Assembly: GCF_036964905.1 (NCBI RefSeq)
Contig: NZ_JBALHR010000003.1
Location: 310,001 to 374,000 of the forward strand
Reading direction: 5' to 3'
Source: Gemmobacter denitrificans
GTDB lineage: Bacteria; Pseudomonadota; Alphaproteobacteria; Rhodobacterales; Rhodobacteraceae
DNA length: 64,000 nucleotides
The position numbers and the translations under genes are program-made. The notes under the pieces are model-generated. The model saw only the letters and a list, made by a program, of their open reading frames with translations, had not been told where the DNA came from and searched no databases. This document shows positions 52,568 to 60,796 of the stretch, one piece after another. The first letter of the stretch is position 1. Each line of letters begins with the position of its first letter.

Positions 52568-53248
52568 ATGAAACCCTTGCTGCGCCAATCGGCGGCCCTT
52601 CTGGGGCTTGCCTTCATCGCCACGGCGGCCTTCGGTCATGGGGATGTGGCACCCCAACCGGTGAATACCGATGCGCTGCCAGATGTGGGCGAGGAATGGC
52701 TGATCGAGAACCCCTACCGCGCCGCAACCGCAGGCGATGAGGTCTGGGCCAAGGCCGTGTCGATCGGCGACAGTGGCTATAACCAGAACTGCGCGCGTTG
52801 CCACGGGCTTGGCGTGGTGTCCGGTGGCCTTGCCCCCGACCTGCGCTTTTTGGAGGCGGCCGAATATGGCGATGAATGGTTCGTGGAGCGTTTCCGCCAT
52901 GGCTATACGCAGGATGGCACCACCAAGATGCCGGCCTTCGAGGAAGTGCTGGGCCAGAAGGCCGGTTGGGCGATCCGCACCTATATCGAAACCCGCCCCG
53001 AAGATGGTGCGCTGGATGCCCATGTCACCCGGTTGACCGAGATCCGCGATGCGCTTGCAGCCGGGGGTGCGGATGAAGCGGCATTGAAGGCTGAACTTGA
53101 AGCCATTGCCCTGCAGGTCAAGACAGCATCCGGCGCGCCGGTGGCCGACAGTGCCGCCCGGCAGGCCGCCTTGCATCTGAACGGTACGCCCGAAGGCGCG
53201 AAACATGCCGCCGATGCGCTGACCATCGGGCTTTCAGCGGCGCATTGA
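52568..53248 (+). CDS. Cytochrome c-550, PedF type
   Basis: A 226-residue periplasmic cytochrome with signal peptide LLGLAFIATAAFG. The single heme motif is NCARCHGLGVVSGG, and the axial Met is probably in GTTKMPAFEEVLG. The family-specific VNTDALPDVGEEWLIENPYR precedes the heme domain, as in PedF electron acceptors of ethanol quinoproteins. A long helical C-terminal extension of about 70 residues follows. GGGAGGA precedes the ATG by 7 nt. The next gene follows 2 bp after. Confidence 0.93.
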   Translation: MKPLLRQSAALLGLAFIATAAFGHGDVAPQPVNTDALPDVGEEWLIENPYRAATAGDEVWAKAVSIGDSGYNQNCARCHGLGVVSGGLAPDLRFLEAAEYGDEWFVERFRHGYTQDGTTKMPAFEEVLGQKAGWAIRTYIETRPEDGALDAHVTRLTEIRDALAAGGADEAALKAELEAIALQVKTASGAPVADSAARQAALHLNGTPEGAKHAADALTIGLSAAH

Positions 53249-53250
53249 TC

Positions 53251-54189
53251 ATGACACAGCGGCGCCCGTTTCTGACGGCGCTGGCGGCAGGGGTGCTGGC
53301 CACCCTTGCCGCCTTGCCCGTTTTTGCCCGCTGCGAAGGCATCGCCCCCGAACAGCGCCCCCAGAATACCCCGCGCGAATTCATCGGCGAAACGCTGGAT
53401 GAAATCCTTGATCGTGGCAGTTTGACCATCGCGGTCTATGAAGATTTCCCGCCCTATAGCTGGCAGGATGGAGCCGAGCCAAAAGGCGTGGATATCGAAC
53501 TGGGCCGCATTCTGGCCGAAGGGCTGGGCGTTACCCCTGAATTCCGTTTCGTGCAGGCGGGCGAGACCATCCAGACGGACCTTATGGTCAATATCTGGCG
53601 CGGGGGCGTGCAGAAAGAGCCGGTGGCGAATGTGATGCTGCGCGTGCCCTATAACAGCACGCTCACCTGCCTGATCGATCAGGTGGTGTTTACCGGCCAA
53701 TATGCCGATGAGCAGATCGCCATTGCCTATCGTCAGGATGCCTATCCCGATGCAGTGCCCAATCCGGCAGGTGGGCGCGATGAAGGCGGGCCGGTGGCAG
53801 CCTTTTTTCGTTTCGATACGGTGGCGGTGGAAAACGACTCGATCGCCGATTTCTACCTGACGTCGTTTCCAGGCGGACAAATCGGGCCGATGATCCGGCG
53901 GCATCGCACAATGGCGGACAGCATGGCGGCGTTGGCTGTGGGGGAAACCATGGCGGCGATGGGGCCACTGGCGCAGCTAGAATTCGGCGCGGGGCAGGGC
54001 GTGAATGTGCATGAACCGCCTTTGCCCGGCTTCGCTTTGTCGCGCTGGACACTGGGTATTGCCGTGCATGTCAGCCACCGGGATCTGGCCTATGCGCTGG
54101 ATGATACGGTTGTCGCAGCCTTGGGCGACGGTCGGCTGCAGGCCGCCTATGCAAAATACGGGCTGAGCTTCCTGCCGCCGCAGCGATAG
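53251..54189 (+). CDS. Quinoprotein-dehydrogenase-associated periplasmic binding protein
   Basis: A 312-residue secreted protein of the SBP_bac_3 fold (TIGR03871 type, related to MoxJ/XoxJ, which in methanol dehydrogenase systems helps activate the enzyme). Signal peptide LTALAAGVLATLAALPVFA. The core begins LTIAVYEDFPPYSWQDG with PKGVDIELGRILAEGLGV. ATG at 53251 is preferred; a TTG six bases earlier overlaps the cytochrome stop. It forms a two-gene unit with the cytochrome. Confidence 0.9.
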   Translation: MTQRRPFLTALAAGVLATLAALPVFARCEGIAPEQRPQNTPREFIGETLDEILDRGSLTIAVYEDFPPYSWQDGAEPKGVDIELGRILAEGLGVTPEFRFVQAGETIQTDLMVNIWRGGVQKEPVANVMLRVPYNSTLTCLIDQVVFTGQYADEQIAIAYRQDAYPDAVPNPAGGRDEGGPVAAFFRFDTVAVENDSIADFYLTSFPGGQIGPMIRRHRTMADSMAALAVGETMAAMGPLAQLEFGAGQGVNVHEPPLPGFALSRWTLGIAVHVSHRDLAYALDDTVVAALGDGRLQAAYAKYGLSFLPPQR

Positions 54190-54209
54190 GCGCGGAGGGC
54201 GGTCGGCGG

Positions 54210-55073
54210 TCACACCACCCGCAGGTCGCCCTGAACGTCGATCAGGGTCACCGGCCCAAGCTGCGGCAGGTGCTGGCGCAACCGGGTGATTTCGGGCAGG
54301 TCCAGAAATACCAAGGCGGTGGAAAGCCCATCGGCCAGGGCGGCGCTGTCGGCTTCGACGGCAACGGTTGACCAGCGCGGGGTGTGCCCCTTGGGGTGCA
54401 GGATATGCGGCGCGCGCCCCACCAGCGTTGCCCGTGGGGATGACGCCGCCAAAGCCCGGCCCGCAGCAAGCTGGCGTTGGCCCAGCAGGCCCGCCGCCGG
54501 ATCGCTGATGCCAAGTTGGAACGGCCCGCCGAGTGCCGCATACTCGCCCATCTGCACCAGCGCATGTTCAAAGCCTTGCGTGGCCAGCCAGTTGCGCACC
54601 AGATCGGCGGCAAAACCCTGCGCCATGCCGTTCAACGTCAACGCCTGCCCTTGGCCCAGCGTTACCTCAGGCCCTAGACGGACATGCTGCCAGCCGATCA
54701 GATTTCGGGCGGATGCGGCGTTTTCGCCTGCGGCCAAAGCCTGCCAGAGCGGCTGCACCGTCGGATCAAAGGCCCCTTTGGTCAGGTGGTGCAGCCGGTC
54801 GCACAGCGCCAGCGCCTCGGCCATCCAGGTTGAGGGACGGGCACAGCCGGTGCTGTTCAGCGCCGTCAGTTCCGAAGGCTGGTACAGGCTGAACACCGCT
54901 TCGATCTGTGCAAGAAGCGCGGGCAATTTCCGCACTGCCATCTCTGCGCCTTTGCCCGACAGGCTGAGCGTGACATCGGCCCCGAAGGCCCGGCCCCGCC
55001 ATTCGCTGGCTGCTGCCGGGCGGGGCAGAAACATTGATGCGGCCATGATCTGCAGGAAGCGGCGGCGGTGCAT
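54210..55073 (-). CDS. apbE: FAD:protein FMN transferase (ApbE)
   Basis: A 287-residue periplasmic enzyme that attaches FMN covalently to a Thr/Ser of a target protein. The signal peptide MHRRRFLQIMAASMFLPRPA has a twin-arginine look. Family motifs are GAFDPTVQPLWQAL, TLNGMAQGFAADLVRNWLAT and WSTVAVEADSAALADGLSTA. The ATG overlaps the stop of the NosR-like gene by one base (55073), so the target is almost certainly that protein, which has a flavinylation motif. Confidence 0.92.
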   Translation of the reverse strand: MHRRRFLQIMAASMFLPRPAAASEWRGRAFGADVTLSLSGKGAEMAVRKLPALLAQIEAVFSLYQPSELTALNSTGCARPSTWMAEALALCDRLHHLTKGAFDPTVQPLWQALAAGENAASARNLIGWQHVRLGPEVTLGQGQALTLNGMAQGFAADLVRNWLATQGFEHALVQMGEYAALGGPFQLGISDPAAGLLGQRQLAAGRALAASSPRATLVGRAPHILHPKGHTPRWSTVAVEADSAALADGLSTALVFLDLPEITRLRQHLPQLGPVTLIDVQGDLRVV

Positions 55074-57220
55074 CAGGCGGCCTCTTTCCGTAGGCCCTTG
55101 CCGCGGGCGGCAAGGATCAGCGGCACGCATTGCGCCGGGTCATCATGGAGCGTGACGCAATCAAGGCATTGGAAACATTCTGAATATTCTATCTTTCCGC
55201 TGGGCTTGATGGCCCCGTAGGCGCAGCGTACCTTGCACAACTGGCAGGGGCTGCCGCATTCCTGCCGCCGGGCGATCCAGTCGCGCCCGCGTAGCAAGCC
55301 GCCAATCGCCATCAGCGCACCCAAGGGGCAGACATAGCGACAAAACCCCTTGAAAGTGACCATGCCAAGCACAAGCCATGCCGCAGCATAGGCCACAAAT
55401 ATCCATTCGCGCTGAAAGTGGGTGGTGATCGCGGTCTTGAAGGGTTCGATTTCCGCCACGGTGTCGATCTGATCCGGGGCGAGGAAGACCACGGCAACCA
55501 GCCCGGCCAGCAGAACATACTTGAGGTATTTCAGTATCCTGTCTGCACGGCCCGACAGCTCCCACCGGGGCAGGCGCAGACGGCGGCCCAGATGATGGGC
55601 AAATTCCTGCAGCGCGCCGAACGGGCAGAGCCAACCACAGAACAGCCCACGCCCCCACAGAAAGAACCCCAGACCTGCCGCTACCCAGACCAGCAGCGAG
55701 AAGGGGTCGTAAAGAAGATAGGCGAAACTGCCGCCTTCCAGCGCGGTGCGCAGCGTGGCCAGAGGCGTGACGATGGACAGCTGACCCTGCCCCCAGAATC
55801 CGACAAAGCCGGTCATGGCCGCCAAGAGACCGAGACGCACCGGTGTATAGAGATGCCCGGTTCTGGTCGTGACAAGGCGCAACGGAGTGGACAGTTTCAG
55901 CCCGGCCAGACGGTTCATGCCCGGACCAAGCAGAAGGAACAGCGCGACAAGGACCAGGGACAAAACGATCAGGTCGCCGGCGCGATTACGCAGCGCCTCA
56001 ACCCATGGCGGCAGGGGGGCCGCCGGTGCCTCGGGCCGCAGGAAGAACCGTTCGGGCGTGACATGGGTCAGCAGAAAGGCATGGCTGCCGGTTTCGGGCT
56101 GGAACATGCCATGCTGGCGTTCCGCAATCACCCGCAAGTTCCAGTCGCGTGCCGGATCAAAGCCCAGACGGCGGTCGGCGCGCAGGATCATGGCCGTGCC
56201 TTCGGGCACGCCCGGCAGGGTTTCGAACAAGAGATCAGCATCGCGTAACGCGACCGGAAGCCCGTCCTGTTCCGCCCCCAGCAGATCGGGCGCGGTATTG
56301 CGCACGAAGGCCGCGCTGACCAGACCATGCCGCCCGGCATCGATGACCAGAAGCGGTTCATCCTGCGGTGATACAGCCAGGAACCGATCAAGGTCACGCA
56401 AGCTTTCGCCCGTCAGCACAGCGCGGGCAATCGCAGGCGGGCCAATATCCACCAACCAGAGATCCAGATAGATGCCGTCGGGATCGGCTGCCGCCTCTGG
56501 GTCGTCATCGGCCCAGACGGTGCCTGCAAAGGCCGCATCAACCTGCGCATTGGTCAGCCGCAGATTGCGGGCGATGCCCTGATCGACCAGAGCCTGCCAA
56601 TCCAGCGGCTCATCATGGGCCGGATCGGGCCGGGCGGGCGGGGCCGAATGCAACCCCTTCATCTTTTCGCGCGCGACTGTGAGCGTTGCGGCCAGGATGC
56701 TTTCATGTGCGATGCGGACCGAAGCGGTCGCCTTGGTCACCCCATCCAGGTAGGTGATCTCTGATCCGCCGGTTTCGCCGTAGGGCACCCCCACCACCAT
56801 GGGCGTGTTGATCGACAGGCCCTGATACTGTTCCATGAACTTGTGAAACGGCGCCTCGCCCAGACCAGACACAAAGATCGGCTCGTTATGCGACATCAGC
56901 CGCACATCGATGAAGCGGCCTTCCAGATCCAGCATGACCAGCATGTTGATCGGTGCCCCTGAAAACCCAGGCAGGGGGGCCAGCGGTTCGGTTTCAAAGA
57001 CGTAACCGGCCTCGGCCCCGCCAGAATTCAAAAGCTGCCAGACGCCCTGATCGTTCACCGGTTGGCCCAGGGCATAGGGCGGCACGATCATCGGCGCGAT
57101 TTCGTCCTGCGTCAGCGGCGCGGCCCCTGCCGGGGCGGTCAGGGTGACAAGCGCGGCCAAGGCCGTGGCAAATCCCGTGGTCAGGGCAGGGCATAGCAAT
57201 CGGGCAAGGCGCTGGATCAT
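55073..57220 (-). CDS. NosR-like flavoprotein/polyferredoxin membrane protein
   Basis: A 715-residue protein of the NosR/NirI family. After a signal segment, a periplasmic FMN-binding domain carries the flavinylation motif DGVTKAT at about 159-165. Six transmembrane segments lie in the middle, with CGWLCPFGALQEF and CRYVCPLGALMAIGG. The cytoplasmic end has two [4Fe-4S] cysteine sets, CGSPCQLCKVRC and CFQCLDC. NosR normally supplies electrons to nitrous-oxide reductase, but no nos gene is here. ATG at 57220 is preferred to TTG at 57226. The palindrome at 57258 lies 38 bp upstream. Confidence 0.9.
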   Translation of the reverse strand: MIQRLARLLCPALTTGFATALAALVTLTAPAGAAPLTQDEIAPMIVPPYALGQPVNDQGVWQLLNSGGAEAGYVFETEPLAPLPGFSGAPINMLVMLDLEGRFIDVRLMSHNEPIFVSGLGEAPFHKFMEQYQGLSINTPMVVGVPYGETGGSEITYLDGVTKATASVRIAHESILAATLTVAREKMKGLHSAPPARPDPAHDEPLDWQALVDQGIARNLRLTNAQVDAAFAGTVWADDDPEAAADPDGIYLDLWLVDIGPPAIARAVLTGESLRDLDRFLAVSPQDEPLLVIDAGRHGLVSAAFVRNTAPDLLGAEQDGLPVALRDADLLFETLPGVPEGTAMILRADRRLGFDPARDWNLRVIAERQHGMFQPETGSHAFLLTHVTPERFFLRPEAPAAPLPPWVEALRNRAGDLIVLSLVLVALFLLLGPGMNRLAGLKLSTPLRLVTTRTGHLYTPVRLGLLAAMTGFVGFWGQGQLSIVTPLATLRTALEGGSFAYLLYDPFSLLVWVAAGLGFFLWGRGLFCGWLCPFGALQEFAHHLGRRLRLPRWELSGRADRILKYLKYVLLAGLVAVVFLAPDQIDTVAEIEPFKTAITTHFQREWIFVAYAAAWLVLGMVTFKGFCRYVCPLGALMAIGGLLRGRDWIARRQECGSPCQLCKVRCAYGAIKPSGKIEYSECFQCLDCVTLHDDPAQCVPLILAARGKGLRKEAA

Positions 57221-57257
57221 GGCCAAAGCCTAGTGCCGCCGTCGCCCGGCATCCATC

Positions 57258-57269
57258 CGACCAAAGTCG
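57258..57269 (-). promoter_or_regulatory. CGACCAAAGTCG palindrome upstream of the NosR-like gene
   Basis: A perfect third copy of the 12-mer, 38 bp before the NosR-like start codon and followed by AGGGTAG, which resembles the GGGTA next to the copy at 47593. Its proximity to the start suggests overlap with the core promoter. Confidence 0.45.
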
Positions 57270-57303
57270 CAGGGTAGCCCTAAGCCATCCATGTTGGTGA
57301 ATG

Positions 57304-57336
57304 CCGGGGCCCGACCTTGCGGTTTGCGGGCCCCGG
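57304..57336 (-). terminator. Terminator hairpin after gbcB
   Basis: CCGGGGCCCG (57304-57313) and CGGGCCCCGG (57327-57336) form a perfect 10-bp GC stem with a 13-nt loop, 10 bp after the gbcB stop codon on the minus strand. There is no U-run. Confidence 0.6.
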
Positions 57337-57346
57337 ATTGTGGGCA

Positions 57347-58420
57347 TCACACCTCGACGCTGACAGCGCCCATGGGATGCGAACAGCAGGCAAGGATATA
57401 GCCCGCTGCCACGTCTTCGTCGGAAATGCCGCCGTTATGCACCATATGCACCTCGCCTGAGGTTTTCTTCACCTTGCAGGTGCCGCAAAGACCAAAGGTG
57501 CAGCCCGAGGGGATGTTCAGGCCGGACCGTTTCGCCACTGACAGCACGGTGTCGGTTTCGGCGCAGGGGCTGGTGACGCCCGAGGCGGCAAAGGTGATCG
57601 AGGCCCCGGCCTCGGATGGCACCACATCGGCCAGGACCGGCTTTTCCGCTTCGGTCGCCACGGCAAGGCCAAAGCTTTCCTGATGGTAATGTGCCATGTC
57701 GAAGCCAAGCGCGTTCAGCATGTCGCGCACCGCCTGCATGAAGGGTTCCGGCCCGCAGCAGAACACTTCGCGGTCCAGATAATCCGGCGCCATCAGGCCC
57801 AGCATGATCTGGTTCAGCCGCCCCTTGTAGCCGGGCCAGACGCGGAAGGGATCGGCCTCTTCCACGGTAAAGCGCAGCTGCAATCCGGGCACGCGATTGG
57901 CGAATTGCTCCAGCCTTTCGCGGAAGATGATCTCGGACGGGCGGCGCGCGGCATGAACAAACACGATGTCGGGCATTTCGCCTGAATCCCAGGCCCATGT
58001 GGTCATCGACATCATCGGAGTGATGCCGGAACCGGCCGAGATGAACAGGTATTTCCGTGCCGGATGGCGGTGAAAGCTGAAGATGCCATTCGGGCCATAG
58101 GCCTTGATCTTCATCCCCGGCTTCAGATGATCCAGCATCCAGCGTGTGCCGATGCTGCCCGACTGCGCCTTGACCGTTACCGTGATCGACAAGGGCCGCG
58201 AAGGGCTGGAACTGATCGTATAGGTGCGCTGCACATTGCCGCCGGGCACCGGCAGATCAAGCGTGACAAACTGCCCCGGCTGATAGTCGAACCATGCGCC
58301 CGAAGGCGCGCGGAAGGTGAAGCTGGCGGTATCATCATTTTCCGGCACGACCATGGCACATTCCAGCATCTCGCGGTCCTGCCACGGCTCCAGAGACCAG
58401 TTGGCGCGAAACTTGCCCAT
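57347..58420 (-). CDS. gbcB: Glycine betaine demethylase ferredoxin-reductase subunit
   Basis: A 357-residue electron-transfer subunit with three domains: an FAD-binding barrel (RTYTISSSPSRPLSITVTVK), an NAD(P)H domain (FISAGSGITPMMSMTTWAWD, EVFCCGPEPFMQAVRDML) and a C-terminal plant-type [2Fe-2S] ferredoxin (CTFGLCGTCKVKKTSGEV and ILACCSHP). It passes electrons from NAD(P)H to the Rieske oxygenase GbcA, encoded 5 bp upstream. The start at 58420 (MGKFRANWSLEPWQ) matches the family. Confidence 0.92.
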   Translation of the reverse strand: MGKFRANWSLEPWQDREMLECAMVVPENDDTASFTFRAPSGAWFDYQPGQFVTLDLPVPGGNVQRTYTISSSPSRPLSITVTVKAQSGSIGTRWMLDHLKPGMKIKAYGPNGIFSFHRHPARKYLFISAGSGITPMMSMTTWAWDSGEMPDIVFVHAARRPSEIIFRERLEQFANRVPGLQLRFTVEEADPFRVWPGYKGRLNQIMLGLMAPDYLDREVFCCGPEPFMQAVRDMLNALGFDMAHYHQESFGLAVATEAEKPVLADVVPSEAGASITFAASGVTSPCAETDTVLSVAKRSGLNIPSGCTFGLCGTCKVKKTSGEVHMVHNGGISDEDVAAGYILACCSHPMGAVSVEV

Positions 58421-58425
58421 CTGTC

Positions 58426-59667
58426 TTACTCCGCCGCCAAGGCGGGCTTGGGGGCCAGCCGTTCGGACATGGTGTCGCAATACCAATCGACGAACTGGAT
58501 CACCCCTTCTTCCTGGATGGTCGAATAGGGGCCGGGTTCATAGGCGGGGGACAGGATGCCCTTCTGGTTTTCCTCGACCACCTGCCGGTCTTCGTCATTG
58601 GTGTTCATCCAGACGGTGGTCAGATCGGCCAGATCGTAATCCACGCCGTCCTGCGCGTCTTCGGGCACCAGCCAGAAGGTTGTCACTTCGGTTTCCGTGG
58701 CGCTGATCGGCAGCACGCGGAAGACGATGGCATGATCGGCAAGGAAGTGGTTCCAGGTGTTTGGATAGTGGAAGAACAGCAAACTGCCCGCATCGTTGAA
58801 GGGCATCTGGCCCATGCGTTTGCCCTTCACCGCTGCCTTGCCAGACAGGGTATAGCTTTCGGCATTGTTCAGCAGCGGGATGCGCGCCAGCCGCCATTGC
58901 ATCCTGGGATGGTTGACAAAGCGCGAGGGCAGGCCCGCCGCTTCGCAGCGCGCCCAATGGGCCAGAATTTCCGGGCTGGCGGCATCGGGGCCTTCCATGG
59001 CCGTCATGCGCGGATTGTCGGAATAGGTGCGGCACAGCGACGGATGCGAGCCACCGCAGTGATAACATTCGCGGTTGTTTTCGATCACCAGTTTCCAGTT
59101 GCCCTTTTCCACGATGGTGGATCGCAGCGCCACCCTGGCGGATTTCAGGCCCGCTGGGGCCAGATAGGCCATGGCCGTCTTGGCCAGATCGGCAATGGCC
59201 GGGGGCACATCGGCAAGGCAGATGAACACCATCCCGGCCAGATCGACGCAATGAACCTTTTTAAGCCCGTGCTGTGCCGGATCAAAGCTGTCCTGCATGT
59301 CGCGGGCGTAAAGCAGCTTGCCGTCCAGATCATAGGTCCATTGATGATAGGGGCAGACCAGCTTGGGTGACGACCCGCTGTCCTTTGCGCAAAGCCGTTG
59401 GCCACGATGGCGGCAGACGTTGTGGAAGGCGCGGATCATGCCGTCGTTGCCCCGTGTGATGACGACCGGATAGGCCCCCACCTGAAGCGTGACGAAATTG
59501 CCGGGCTTGGGCAGGGCGCAGGCCGGAATTGCAAACAACCATTCACGATACCAGATATGGTCCAGATCGGCCTGCAACACATCGTCATGGCAATACAGCT
59601 CACGCGACAGGGAATAGTCTTTCCGGCGCGCACTGATCTGCGCCAGGATTTCTGATTGGCTCGGCAT
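58426..59667 (-). CDS. gbcA: Glycine betaine demethylase Rieske oxygenase subunit
   Basis: A 413-residue Rieske non-heme iron oxygenase. The [2Fe-2S] ligands are Cys-His in NVCRHRGQRLC and Cys-x2-His in LVCPYHQWTYDLDG. The mononuclear iron histidines are in ENNRECYHCGGSHPSLCRTY. The region REWLFAIPACALPKPGNFVT matches GbcA, which converts glycine betaine to dimethylglycine, releasing formaldehyde. The start at 59667 (MPSQSEIL) has GAGG upstream. A related quaternary-amine substrate such as carnitine or stachydrine cannot be fully excluded. A cobalamin riboswitch lies in its leader. Confidence 0.9.
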   Translation of the reverse strand: MPSQSEILAQISARRKDYSLSRELYCHDDVLQADLDHIWYREWLFAIPACALPKPGNFVTLQVGAYPVVITRGNDGMIRAFHNVCRHRGQRLCAKDSGSSPKLVCPYHQWTYDLDGKLLYARDMQDSFDPAQHGLKKVHCVDLAGMVFICLADVPPAIADLAKTAMAYLAPAGLKSARVALRSTIVEKGNWKLVIENNRECYHCGGSHPSLCRTYSDNPRMTAMEGPDAASPEILAHWARCEAAGLPSRFVNHPRMQWRLARIPLLNNAESYTLSGKAAVKGKRMGQMPFNDAGSLLFFHYPNTWNHFLADHAIVFRVLPISATETEVTTFWLVPEDAQDGVDYDLADLTTVWMNTNDEDRQVVEENQKGILSPAYEPGPYSTIQEEGVIQFVDWYCDTMSERLAPKPALAAE

Positions 59668-59700
59668 GTCCGACCTCGCTTGGCCCGCGCCTCCCCGCAC

Positions 59701-59735
59701 GGGTCCGGTTTCATGGGTGCGACAAAACCGGGCCC
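59701..59735 (-). promoter_or_regulatory. Leader hairpin between riboswitch and gbcA start
   Basis: On the minus strand GGGCCCGGTTT (59735-59725) can pair with AAACCGGACCC (59711-59701), 10 of 11 bases, around a 13-nt loop. It ends about 33 nt before the gbcA ATG and lies downstream of the cobalamin aptamer, so it could be part of the expression platform. No U-run follows, which argues for translational or factor-dependent control. Confidence 0.45.
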
Positions 59736-59794
59736 CCGAGGTGGAGGCCATATCCGGCCCCACCCGCAACCCCGCATTTCATCGCGGTTTGACA

Positions 59795-59960
59795 GGCGTT
59801 CCTGGCTGGTTTCCGGGCTGAGGGAGCGGCCTTGCGACCATGCCCGGCGCCTTCCCGGGGACCGGTTCCCCAGTGGCCTTCGCCGTGCTCTCCCGTCACC
59901 GTTGCGGGGGCAGCGCCGGTCTTGCACCGGCTTCCCAATTCTCCGCCAGATGGCGGCACC
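59795..59960 (-). ncRNA. Cobalamin riboswitch (AdoCbl/B12 aptamer) in the gbcA leader
   Basis: Reading the minus strand from 59960, the conserved blocks occur in the right order: GGTGCC start, GGGAAGCCGGTGCAAGACCG, GCGCTGCCCCCGCAACGGTG, the B12 box region GAAGGCCACTGGGGAAC, CCCGGGAAGGCGCCG, and the closing AGCCCGGAAACCAGCC with GGAACGCC. These match the cobalamin riboswitch consensus closely. The aptamer lies 128 nt upstream of the gbcA start in the same direction, so the regulated genes are gbcA and gbcB. About 117 bp upstream is the 3' end of the GntR gene. Confidence 0.93.
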
Positions 59961-60077
59961 ATGAACACCGTCATGCTGCCCCATTTGCGACATGCCGCAA
60001 TGTCCAAATGCGACACTCTGTTCACCATGGCCGGACTGGCCATCAAGGGGCCGCCGGGCAAGTTGGCGACGGGGGAG

Positions 60078-60761
60078 TCAGGGCTTGGCGGCCAGTTGGG
60101 TCTTGGCGATGGTCGCAGCTTCGGTCAGGTGGTCGCGGACTGCGTGAGCGGCGGCATCAGGATCATTGGCGCAGATCGCGCTGCATATCCGCGCCATATG
60201 CGCGGGGCCAGAAATCCGCCGGTCGGTGCTGGCCAGCGTCAGGGCGCGCAACCGCGAGATGCGGCTGTTCAGGCGCTGCACGATGTCCCAGGCAACATGA
60301 TGTCCGGCTGTTTCGAAAATCACCTGGTAGAATGCTGTTGTCGCGTCATAAACCGTGCCCGGCACCGCTTCGGCAAAGGCAGCTTCCAGCCGTGACAGCG
60401 CCGCCTGCAGTCTGGCCTTGACCGGGGCATCCGCCAGGCGGGCGCAGGCAGCAGCGGCATCGGATTCCAGCAAACGGCGAATGTCATAGACCTGCCGTGC
60501 CTGATCCCAATCCAGCCGGGCCACGATCGGGCCGCTGCGGCCCTGCAATTCCACCAGCCCCTCGGCCTCCAGATAGCGGATCGCCTCGCGCACGACAGAG
60601 CGCGACACACCCAGCTGATCGCAGAGCGTGCGTTCCACCAGCCTGTCGCCGCCGGAAAACCGCCCGGTGATGATTGCTTGCCGCAGCCTGTCCACCGCCA
60701 GCCCGCGCAAGGTGGTGGGGGTATGGGCAATGCGCAGGTCGATATCGTCTGTCGGTTTCAT
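60078..60761 (-). CDS. GntR-family (FCD/FadR-subfamily) transcriptional regulator
   Basis: A 227-residue regulator. The winged helix-turn-helix is at about 20-80 (LAVDRLRQAIITGRFSGGDR, GVSRSVVREAIRYLEAEGLV), followed by an all-helical FCD ligand domain with IRRLLESDAAAACARLADA and the metal/ligand His region ENDxxH-like in PAHMARICSAICANDPDAAA. The start at 60761 (MKPTDDIDLR) is used. It diverges from the DUF1185 operon with a 96-bp gap holding two palindromes, so it probably controls that operon. Confidence 0.92.
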   Translation of the reverse strand: MKPTDDIDLRIAHTPTTLRGLAVDRLRQAIITGRFSGGDRLVERTLCDQLGVSRSVVREAIRYLEAEGLVELQGRSGPIVARLDWDQARQVYDIRRLLESDAAAACARLADAPVKARLQAALSRLEAAFAEAVPGTVYDATTAFYQVIFETAGHHVAWDIVQRLNSRISRLRALTLASTDRRISGPAHMARICSAICANDPDAAAHAVRDHLTEAATIAKTQLAAKP

Positions 60762-60796
60762 CCAGACAGGATAGGTGGCGCCGGTCGGCAAATCAA

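Noticed and set aside
55073..57220. NosR-like gene as evidence of a denitrification (nos) cluster
   Set aside because: No nosZ, nosD, nosF, nosY or nosL is adjacent; the neighbours are quinoprotein and betaine genes. It is kept as a NosR-family protein with a different likely role.
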